Both the position numbers and the translations under genes were made by a program. A stretch of DNA of 64,000 nucleotides from Paenibacillus camerounensis (GTDB taxonomy: Bacteria > Bacillota > Bacilli > Paenibacillales > Paenibacillaceae), in contig NZ_CCDG010000039.1 in the NCBI RefSeq assembly GCF_000723885.1, forward strand, positions 1 to 64,000. The letters run 5' to 3'. The notes beneath the pieces are model-generated. The model was not told the origin of the DNA and did no database searches. It was given only the letters and a program-made list of their open reading frames with translations. Shown piece by piece: positions 54,232 through 61,483 of this stretch. The first letter of the stretch is position 1. Every line of letters begins with the position of its first letter.

Positions 54232-57200
54232 TCAGCCGGGCAGCTGCTCCAGAAGCTCCCATACTCCCCGCGGCGGTACGGGCCTGCTGATCAGATAGCC
54301 CTGCACCTTATCACAGCCTGATTCGTGCAGGAAAGCCAGCTGGGCGGCATCCTCCACTCCCTCGGCTACTACATCCAGCCCCATTTTATGGCCCAGCACA
54401 ATGATCGTCTGAACAAAGGATTCGCTGTATGCCTGATCGGCCAGGGAGTCGATAAAGATTTTGTCCATCTTGAGCGTAGAGATCGGCAGCTGCTGCAGAT
54501 AGCTCAGGGAGGAATAGCCCGTCCCGAAATCATCGAGGGCAATCCGGATACCGCGTGACTTGAGGAATTCCAGCTTGCTGACCGTGCTCTCAAACGATTC
54601 CATAAAGATCGATTCTGTAATTTCCAGCTCCAGGCAGCTTGGCGTAAGCCCGCTTTCCAGCAGGCTGTCCAGCACCACTTCAACGAAGTCATCCTGCAGC
54701 AGCTGAATGATAGAGATATTGACGGAGATTTTGTAGAGCTTGCCGGTGCGCTCATGAATACTCTTCATAAAGCCGCAGGCTTCACGCAGCACCCATTCCC
54801 CGATATAGATAATCAGCCTGGAATCCTCAGCGATCTTGATGAAGGAGAGCGGCGATACGAATCCGAGCACAGGACTGTTCCAGCGGATTAAGGCTTCAAA
54901 TCCTGTTATCCGGCCTGTCTTAATATCTGCCTGCGGCTGATAATGCAGCTCAAACTCATTATTGTTCATCGCGCTGCGCAGGTGCTTTTCAATATGCATC
55001 CGTTCATTAAACGGGGTGTGCATCGATTTGTCGTAGATAACATAGGTGCCCTTGCCTTCTTCTTTGGCCCGGTACATTGCCACATCGGCATTCTTAAGAA
55101 TCTCTTCCGTTGTCTCTCCGTCTTCCGGATAGAAGGAGATACCGATGCTGACAGACACATACAGATTGCTCTCTCCGATCAGGAAGGATCTGCGGAAAGC
55201 GCGCATAATCGCCTCTGCCAGATTGAGCACCGCTTCACGCTCGTCCGCATCCTCGATAAAGACCACAAATTCATCGCCGCCAAGCCGGGAGAGCATCGCC
55301 TTGCCCTGGAGCAGCGACTGGAGCCGTTCACTTGCCTTGCGGATCAGGATATCCCCGGATTTATGGCCCAGCGTATCATTGATATATTTGAAATTATCGG
55401 TATCCACGAACAGCAGCGCCGCCTTACCGCCGGGCCTCCGGAAGTAGTTCTCCATTGCCTCAAGCAGGGAGATGCGGTTAGGCAGATTGCTGAGCGAATC
55501 CATATAGGCCAGCCGGTGCATATGCTTCTGATTCTCCAGCAGCATATCATATTGCTCTACAAGCTCCTGCTGGGTCGCCGTAAGCTGCTCATAGGTGGCT
55601 TCCAGCTCCTGATAGCTGTTATTCAGCTTGAGTTCAACCTGCTTACGTCTGCTGATATCAATCAGCGAGCCGTTGAAGAGCTTCAGCTTGTCAGCAGGAT
55701 CAACGATGGCCTTGCCCCGGACTTCGAACCAGATATAGCGGTTGTCTTTGGTACGCATGCGGTATTCGGTCTCATAGATCGGAGTTCTGCCGGTTAGATG
55801 CGCCTCTCTAGCCTTATCCGCTGATTCCTGGTCTTCCGGATGAATGATGCTGAGAACCCCTTTTTCAAACCCGTTAACCTCATCCTCTGTGTACCCCATG
55901 ACCTCATACCAGCGTTCCGAGAGCTTGTAGAACCCGGTTTCCCAGTTCAGCTCCCACATATAGGCACCGGACCCCTCAGATGTCAGGCGCAGGCGGCGCT
56001 CACTTACACTCAGCCTGTATACCTGCTCCTGCAATTCCGTCTCTGTTGCCGTTAACTCTTCATATGTAGATTCCAGTTCCTCGTAGCTAAGCTGCAGCTT
56101 CAGCCCATTCTGCTTGCAGTCGTCGATATCCAGCCCTACCAGCAGGTAGACATCCTCATCCTGGGCATCCATTCCTTTGATCAGTGTGGTGCGGATGGAA
56201 AAAACCCTCGCCTCCGGCGAATGCTCAGGAAGCTTCAGCTCAACGTTGTTGACAAAATCCTGATAGACCGCCCGGTTCAGCAGATCGTGGAGCAGTGAGA
56301 CACCGCCATTCAGCTCCTGCAGCTCGCCGAGCTTCCTGCCCAGCACCTCAGTCTCCTTCAGTCCGGTCATTTTCTCTGCAAACCGGTTAAAGCGCATGGT
56401 CCGCTGATCCCCGGTTACCGCCCACACAATCATTCCGGTATGCTCAATTACATCCTCAAAAAATTCCTGTTCCTCATAAATCGTCCTTCTCAGCCGCCGG
56501 ATATACATCCTCATGGATACGACCCCGAAAAGAAGAATACACAGGCCGATTACAATACCGAAGATGATCCGGTCATTAATCATGGCATTGTAGCCTGCAG
56601 AATGAGTAAAGAAGTACTGCTGGTATAATTCCTCGAACGCCCCTGACCGCTGCAGCCGTTTCAGCCTTGCATTTATGTAGGGAACAAGCTCCGGAGAAGA
56701 GGTGCTGACACCATAAGCCACATCCACCGGGTACAGATTGCTTAGCTTGCGGATAATATTACCGGTCAGGCCGCGTTCGACAATCAGATAATCGACAACC
56801 CCCTGATTTTCGAACAGCAGGTCAATCTCGCCTCTTTCAAGTGCGTTAAGCGCATCCGGTACAGTGGGGTATTCTATGTATTGGGAGATTCCCGCCTTAC
56901 TCTGCAGCAAAGCAGCGGTATATTGGCTTTTGCCTACGCCTACCTTGTAATTTGCCAGCATGTCCAGCGTTACTTTGTCCTTGAGCGCCTGCCGTGAATA
57001 TACGGAGATGTAGCTTTTAAATACCGGTGTGGAGAACAGAATATCCTTCTTCCGCTGCTCCGTTACAGCCATAAGTCCGGTGGTGTCAATCTCCCCGGCT
57101 GTAAGCAGCTTGATAGTCTGCTCCCAGTCTCCGGTGCTGTAGCGGATCTGATATTCCTGTTTCTCAAAAATCATGCTGGTCAGGTCGATATCGAACCCGG

Positions 57201-57345
57201 TCAGATACCCGTTCTGAATATACTTAAACGGCGGATAATTAAGTTCTGCCTGGTACTTAATATCCTGTCTTTCAGCGTGAGCGGCAGCAGGCGGTGCCAG
57301 TATAAGCAAGATGCTAATCAGAAGCAAAAATTTACACCGCTTCAT
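54232..57345 (-). CDS. Solute-binding PAS-GGDEF-EAL c-di-GMP protein
   Basis: This is 1037 residues from the ATG at 57345, with AAGGAGAT six bases upstream; the frame extends to 57399. Domains in order: signal peptide ending in AAAHA; an SBP_bac_3 periplasmic-binding domain (ELNYPPFKYIQNGYLTGFDIDLTSMIF), a helix near residue 260, two PAS modules (second at YMWELNWETGFYKLSERWYEVMGY), GGDEF with RLGGDEFVVFIED, and EAL with GFEALIRW, LELEITES, ALDDFGTGYSSLSYL, EGVEDAAQL. All catalytic residues of both enzyme domains look intact. It would couple amino-acid-like ligand binding outside to c-di-GMP turnover inside. Confidence 0.95.
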   Translation of the reverse strand: MKRCKFLLLISILLILAPPAAAHAERQDIKYQAELNYPPFKYIQNGYLTGFDIDLTSMIFEKQEYQIRYSTGDWEQTIKLLTAGEIDTTGLMAVTEQRKKDILFSTPVFKSYISVYSRQALKDKVTLDMLANYKVGVGKSQYTAALLQSKAGISQYIEYPTVPDALNALERGEIDLLFENQGVVDYLIVERGLTGNIIRKLSNLYPVDVAYGVSTSSPELVPYINARLKRLQRSGAFEELYQQYFFTHSAGYNAMINDRIIFGIVIGLCILLFGVVSMRMYIRRLRRTIYEEQEFFEDVIEHTGMIVWAVTGDQRTMRFNRFAEKMTGLKETEVLGRKLGELQELNGGVSLLHDLLNRAVYQDFVNNVELKLPEHSPEARVFSIRTTLIKGMDAQDEDVYLLVGLDIDDCKQNGLKLQLSYEELESTYEELTATETELQEQVYRLSVSERRLRLTSEGSGAYMWELNWETGFYKLSERWYEVMGYTEDEVNGFEKGVLSIIHPEDQESADKAREAHLTGRTPIYETEYRMRTKDNRYIWFEVRGKAIVDPADKLKLFNGSLIDISRRKQVELKLNNSYQELEATYEQLTATQQELVEQYDMLLENQKHMHRLAYMDSLSNLPNRISLLEAMENYFRRPGGKAALLFVDTDNFKYINDTLGHKSGDILIRKASERLQSLLQGKAMLSRLGGDEFVVFIEDADEREAVLNLAEAIMRAFRRSFLIGESNLYVSVSIGISFYPEDGETTEEILKNADVAMYRAKEEGKGTYVIYDKSMHTPFNERMHIEKHLRSAMNNNEFELHYQPQADIKTGRITGFEALIRWNSPVLGFVSPLSFIKIAEDSRLIIYIGEWVLREACGFMKSIHERTGKLYKISVNISIIQLLQDDFVEVVLDSLLESGLTPSCLELEITESIFMESFESTVSKLEFLKSRGIRIALDDFGTGYSSLSYLQQLPISTLKMDKIFIDSLADQAYSESFVQTIIVLGHKMGLDVVAEGVEDAAQLAFLHESGCDKVQGYLISRPVPPRGVWELLEQLPG

Positions 57346-57398
57346 CGCAAATCTCCTTCTTCCCAAAAATCGGCTAGGGGTTTGGTAGTCAAGATTCA

Positions 57399-57405
57399 TT
57401 CGACA
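57399..57405 (-). promoter_or_regulatory. Spo0A box upstream of the GGDEF-EAL gene
   Basis: TTTTGTCGAAT on the minus strand includes a perfect 0A box, 54 bases before the start codon. Confidence 0.5.
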
Positions 57406-57556
57406 AAATCTGGTAGGATTCCTGCCGGGTTCCCGCTAATTGTGATAAAATGTGCAACTGCGTTTGTTTTAGGACCGCTTTTTTCGGAAATACAGATAGA
57501 ACCTTTAAATTTGTATTGCTTTTTGGGAGCAGAATGTGGATAATAACATTAACCAG

Positions 57557-57571
57557 TGATAATGATTATCA
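57557..57571. promoter_or_regulatory. Fur box
   Basis: TGATAATGATTATCA is an exact 7-1-7 Fur operator (TGATAAT-N-ATTATCA). It lies 61 bases before a 47-codon gene and about 210 bases from the start of the divergent GGDEF-EAL gene. Confidence 0.9.
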
Positions 57572-57631
57572 TTATTAAATTCAAACTATTCATTCACTTC
57601 ACTATATTGAGTCAAAGGAGACTGAACACCC

Positions 57632-57775
57632 ATGAACGCAGCCACTACCCGGACAGCACTACAGGTTGACGATTATCTGGACCTGCTCAATCTTGCCGTT
57701 AAAGTCGGAGACCTGAAATGGCAGAAGGAAATTAAGTCACGACTGCAATATATCCTCTGTCTGCAAACCAGATAG
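57632..57775 (+). CDS. Fur-controlled small protein (47 residues)
   Basis: An ATG with AAAGGAG 11 bases upstream opens a 47-codon frame ending in TAG, 60 bases downstream of a perfect Fur box. A strong terminator follows 15 bases later, so the transcript is about 230 bases. The core DDYLDLLNLAVKVGDLKWQKEIKSRLQYI is an amphipathic helix pair, faintly like an IDEAL motif. The product is near-neutral to basic. Small Fur-regulated proteins (FbpA, FbpB, FbpC) assist the iron-sparing response in Bacillus; an analogous role is only an inference. Confidence 0.7.
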   Translation: MNAATTRTALQVDDYLDLLNLAVKVGDLKWQKEIKSRLQYILCLQTR

Positions 57776-57789
57776 CAGCAATGCAGATG

Positions 57790-57825
57790 CCGCATTCCCG
57801 TGTTACGGGGGGTGCGGTTTTTTTT
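57790..57825 (+). terminator. Terminator of the Fur-controlled unit
   Basis: The stem CCGCA-CCCGT with ACGGG-TGCGG is followed by eight T residues, which merge into the next promoter. Confidence 0.85.
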
Positions 57826-57851
57826 GATTCCAGTGGGTAATGGGGTATAAT
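57824..57851 (+). promoter_or_regulatory. Sigma-A promoter of the TPM-domain gene
   Basis: TTGATT at 57824-57829 and TATAAT at 57846-57851 are 16 bases apart. It shows that an ATG at 57840 cannot be the start of the following gene. Confidence 0.75.
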
Positions 57852-57899
57852 CACAATAATAAACCGGGCCATAGTCCCTTTGAACGGAGTGTGCTCAAT

Positions 57900-60266
57900 T
57901 TGAAAAAAATCTTCGCTTTATTCCTGATCTTCAGCGTCCTGTGGACGACCGGGGTTCAGGCTGCCGGATTCCCTGCACAGCAGGGATTAGTTACCGACCA
58001 GGCCGGGATGCTCACCGCCGGGGAGGCAGAGGCCATTGCTGCTGCGGCTGCCGGGGACCTTTATACCTTCCATGTGCTGACTATAGATTCGCTGGACGGC
58101 GCAAATGCGACCGACTATGCAAGCGATGTCTATGACAGCTGGGGGCTCACTGCACGCGATATTCTGCTGCTGATCTCCGCCGGTGATCAGCAGGTTGAGC
58201 TGAACTTCATTAATAGCTCGCTGCAGAATACGATTAATGCCTGGTCGCAGAACCAGGGCGGGAGCACAGGGAGTGCGGCTATCACCGGTATTATAGACGC
58301 TTATTTCATCCCCTCTGCAAGAGAAGGCGACTTTGCCGGAGGAATCAGCGCCCTGATTACAGAGCTGCAGTCCCTTGGCGGCAACCAAGGCAGCGGAGGG
58401 AGCACAGGGGCTGGCGGCTCAGGCGGTACGGTCAGCGGGAATACCGGAGCCGGAAGCTCAGGCGGAATGACAGGCGGGAATACCGGAGCCGGAAGCTCAG
58501 GCGGAATGACAGGCGGGAATACCGGAGCCGGAGACAGCGGCAAATCCGGGCTGCCGCTGCTGGCCATCGGCGCGATTGCTGCTGGCGCGGCGCTGCTGGC
58601 CTTCATACTGTATGTGCTGATTACCGGCCAGCGCCGCCGCAGACAGCTCAATGTGCTGCAGGATCAGCTGGCAGACTTACTTGTACGGACGAACAGGGCG
58701 ATCGAGACGCTGCAGCCGTTTCAAGGCATCGTACAGGGCAAGACCGGGGAGATGGTTGCCGGTATTTCCAGGCGGCTGGATGCACAGCTGATCGAGATCT
58801 CAGCGCTGCAGGGCACAGGCCGAAGCCCGCAGCCGGCAATCTATCAGCTGTCTGCGCTTATGACTGCAATTACTCAGGCGGAGCAGACTGCGGCTGCCTT
58901 CCGTACCCGGATTGAGGATGAGGAACGGCAGATTGCAGTTATCAGCGATGCCGACCGTAATGTGAAGCAGCAGATTACCGAGCTCAAGCAGGATGCTCCT
59001 GAGCTGGACCGGGAGCTGCAGGATACGGTCAAGGATACCGGCTATGCGCTGCAGGAAATCGCTGACGACCTTAAAGATCTGGCTGAGGCAACTGCCAAAG
59101 CTGATCAGCTTGAGCTGTTTGATCCCATCGCCGCGCAGGACATTACCGGCGAAGCCCGGAAACAGCAGGAACAGATTGAGCAGGATCTGCGCGATGTAGA
59201 TCACTATGATGATAAGCTGAAGGGCTTCAGCAGCGTCCTCTCTGCCGCCCGCACGAAGATTGCCGGAATCATTCAGCAGAACTCCCTGCACAATATGAAG
59301 ATCAAGCCATATGACAACCTTGATCAGGCCGGCACCGCCGCAGAGACGCTGCGGGAGCCTCTGCGCAGCGGGGATATGGATCAGGTGCGAAGCATTGCTG
59401 CAACGATGGATATGCTCGTTCAGGAGGCTATTGCAATGACGGAACGCCAGGCGCAGCTCCGTGAGAGCAACCGGCGTGATCTGGAGACCGTCCGCAGCAG
59501 CTGGAGCGGGCTGGCCCAGCGGCGTAATGAGCTGCAGAGCCGGCTGGCAGAAGCACGGACCCGGTTTGCAGAGCAGCACCTTGCAAGTATTGCCGAGGTG
59601 CTGGACGCTTCCGGTGCCCGCCTGCGCCAAGGTGCAGGTGAGGTGCCGCAGATTGAGACGTGGACCAGCGACGAGCGCGGTGAGTACGATAATGCACGAA
59701 GCGGGCTGGACCGGCTGCTTACGCTGCAGGAGGAGACGGCGGGACAGTTCAGCAGCATCTCGCAAAGCCTGGATGAGCTGAACGGACGGCTGGAGGGCGT
59801 GAAACGACTGTTCCAGGAGGGCCTCAGCCGGGCAGACTCTGCCCAGCGGCTGCTGGAGAGCAGGGGATTAGCCGGACGGAGCAGATTCCAGGCCAGCCTG
59901 CTGCCGGAGTACGGACAGCTTGAATCAAGGCTGGCCGCCCGCCCTTATAACCTCGATGAGTTGGAGACGATCGGGCGCTCCTATGCCGCCCAGATCTCCG
60001 CATTTGCCGAGGAGGCGAACCGGCTGGTGCGGCAGAAGGAGGAGGCTGAGCGCCAGGCTCAGCTTGCGATGATGCGGGAGCGCCAGCGCAGAGAGCAGGC
60101 CCGTAAGCGGATGTCCTCCGGCCCGCCCTCTTCGGGCGGCTTCGGCGGCGGCGGCCGTTCTTCGGGCGGCTCCTCCTGGGGCGGCGGAGGCGGACGCTCC
60201 TCCGGCGGCTCTTCCTGGGGCGGAGGCGGCAAATCCGGCCGGAATTCCGGCGGCTCCAAGTGGTAG
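57900..60266 (+). CDS. TPM-domain membrane protein with long coiled coil and Gly-rich tail
   Basis: This is 788 residues from the TTG at 57900 with CGGAGTG upstream; an in-frame ATG at 57840 overlaps the promoter. A signal peptide (KKIFALFLIFSVLWTTGVQAAG) leads into a TPM domain (VTDQAGMLTAGEAEAIAAAA, ATDYASDVYDSWGLTARDILLLIS), found in YgcG/Psb32-type membrane proteins. Three 13-residue GAGSSGGMTGGNT repeats follow, then a helix (residues about 215-240) and some 450 residues of coiled coil. The last 45 residues are GGG/SSGGSSW-type, ending in GGSKW. The Gly-rich tail is typical of TPM proteins; the long cytosolic coil is unusual. Function unknown. Confidence 0.8.
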   Translation: MKKIFALFLIFSVLWTTGVQAAGFPAQQGLVTDQAGMLTAGEAEAIAAAAAGDLYTFHVLTIDSLDGANATDYASDVYDSWGLTARDILLLISAGDQQVELNFINSSLQNTINAWSQNQGGSTGSAAITGIIDAYFIPSAREGDFAGGISALITELQSLGGNQGSGGSTGAGGSGGTVSGNTGAGSSGGMTGGNTGAGSSGGMTGGNTGAGDSGKSGLPLLAIGAIAAGAALLAFILYVLITGQRRRRQLNVLQDQLADLLVRTNRAIETLQPFQGIVQGKTGEMVAGISRRLDAQLIEISALQGTGRSPQPAIYQLSALMTAITQAEQTAAAFRTRIEDEERQIAVISDADRNVKQQITELKQDAPELDRELQDTVKDTGYALQEIADDLKDLAEATAKADQLELFDPIAAQDITGEARKQQEQIEQDLRDVDHYDDKLKGFSSVLSAARTKIAGIIQQNSLHNMKIKPYDNLDQAGTAAETLREPLRSGDMDQVRSIAATMDMLVQEAIAMTERQAQLRESNRRDLETVRSSWSGLAQRRNELQSRLAEARTRFAEQHLASIAEVLDASGARLRQGAGEVPQIETWTSDERGEYDNARSGLDRLLTLQEETAGQFSSISQSLDELNGRLEGVKRLFQEGLSRADSAQRLLESRGLAGRSRFQASLLPEYGQLESRLAARPYNLDELETIGRSYAAQISAFAEEANRLVRQKEEAERQAQLAMMRERQRREQARKRMSSGPPSSGGFGGGGRSSGGSSWGGGGGRSSGGSSWGGGGKSGRNSGGSKW

Positions 60267-60309
60267 CTCCGTCCGGCAGCAGATACATGCACGGATAGTG
60301 AACAGCACC

Positions 60310-60348
60310 AAAAAGACCCTGCTCCGGTTTGAGGAGCAGGGTCTTTTT
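60310..60348. terminator. Bidirectional terminator
   Basis: The perfect stem AAAAAGACCCTGCTCC with GGAGCAGGGTCTTTTT serves the TPM gene and the convergent channel gene. Confidence 0.9.
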
Positions 60349-60379
60349 GGATACAGATAAGAATGTACTTGCATTATAG

Positions 60380-61177
60380 TTAGTGCAGATCTCCAGGGTC
60401 CTTGTCCAGAAACGGCTTGTTCACATAATAATACATGACGCCCATCAGTACACCGCCGCCGATCAGGTTCCCGAGGGTAACCGGCACCAGGTTGTGCACG
60501 ACACCGCCCCAGGAAATGGTTCCGGGGTGATCCAGCACCAGCGCTATAGCAAAGGTACACATGTTGGCGATACTGTGCTCATAGCCGGAGATAAAGAAGC
60601 AGAAGACAAACAGCATCATAGCGAACATTTTAGCCCCGTCATGCTTCATAGACATCGGAACAAAAAATGCCAGACAAACGAGCCAGTTACACAGGATAGC
60701 CCGGAAGAACAGCTGGAGCGCCGGCGCCTCCATTTTATGGGCTACGACGTTCAGCAGAAAACTGTTAACACTTGAATCATCGTACAGTCCGGTCAAAAAT
60801 ATCAGCAGCGCAAATGCCGTTGCGCCAAGAATATTCCCGAGATAGCTGACTACCCACATGCGCACCACTTTAGTCCACTGCATCTTTTTTCGCAGAGCGG
60901 CATAGGAGTAATAAAAGGTATCCCCGGTGAATAAATCTCCGCCGCCGTACGAAATTAGAATAATCGCAGCTCCAAAGGTAATGGCAGCCATCGGATAGGT
61001 CATCGGGGAGTGCTCCATGTAGAAGAAATTCCCTGTTTTGAAGGCCACAATGACTCCGAAGCCGATGAACATACTGGCCAGCATGGCTCTGGCGATATAA
61101 CGCCATACACTTTGATCAAAAATTTTCTGTTTCTTGAGTGCTAATTTTTCAACCTGCAGCAGTGCCTCGTTCTCCAT
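60380..61177 (-). CDS. Formate/nitrite transporter family channel
   Basis: This is 265 residues from the ATG at 61177, which has GGAGGT six bases upstream; the frame extends to 61279 without one. Six helices follow, with the FNT features LASMFIGFGVIVAFKTGN, SYGGGDLFTGDTFYYSYAAL, CNWLVCLAFFVPMSM (NWLV with the selectivity region), ISGYEHSIANMCTFA containing the central His, and LGNLIGGGVLMGVMYYYV. It moves formate, nitrite or a related monovalent anion. The FocA-type transport His is present in GYEHS. It could return acids produced with the LDH-like and OFA proteins. Confidence 0.92.
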   Translation of the reverse strand: MENEALLQVEKLALKKQKIFDQSVWRYIARAMLASMFIGFGVIVAFKTGNFFYMEHSPMTYPMAAITFGAAIILISYGGGDLFTGDTFYYSYAALRKKMQWTKVVRMWVVSYLGNILGATAFALLIFLTGLYDDSSVNSFLLNVVAHKMEAPALQLFFRAILCNWLVCLAFFVPMSMKHDGAKMFAMMLFVFCFFISGYEHSIANMCTFAIALVLDHPGTISWGGVVHNLVPVTLGNLIGGGVLMGVMYYYVNKPFLDKDPGDLH

Positions 61178-61319
61178 ATGACCTCCGCATAAGCCCGTAT
61201 TTTCAGCAGTCCAACCGTGCTGCAATGCAGCTATTATACCCAATAAACCGCTGGAAATTACTTGAACCACGAAAAGCATAAGAAATGTTCAGCTTCCAAA
61301 AGAAGTCCATCACTCCGCC

Positions 61320-61421
61320 CTACTCGCTGCCGTCATCAGGGTGATTTAATCCGGCCACCGACTCTGCCTTGTTGCTGCCCGCGACGATAATTAGCACCAG
61401 TATCAAGCTTCCCAGTATCAT
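61320..61421 (-). CDS. Possible 33-residue membrane peptide
   Basis: An ATG preceded by GGGGGGC opens a 33-codon frame on the minus strand, downstream of the SLH gene. It encodes a hydrophobic helix (MILGSLILVLIIVAGSNK) and a polar tail ending in DDGSE. Just upstream in frame is RFLRRNGGQR, so a longer start is possible. The topology is plausible but there is no homology support. Confidence 0.35.
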   Translation of the reverse strand: MILGSLILVLIIVAGSNKAESVAGLNHPDDGSE

Positions 61422-61483
61422 CCGCTGCCCCCCGTTTCTCCGTAAGAACCTATGCAGGGATGAGGGGGATTATGAGCGGCTGT

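Noticed and set aside
58800..59765. 321-residue minus-strand frame opposite the TPM gene
   Set aside because: Shadow of a long coiled-coil gene; no ribosome site or family.
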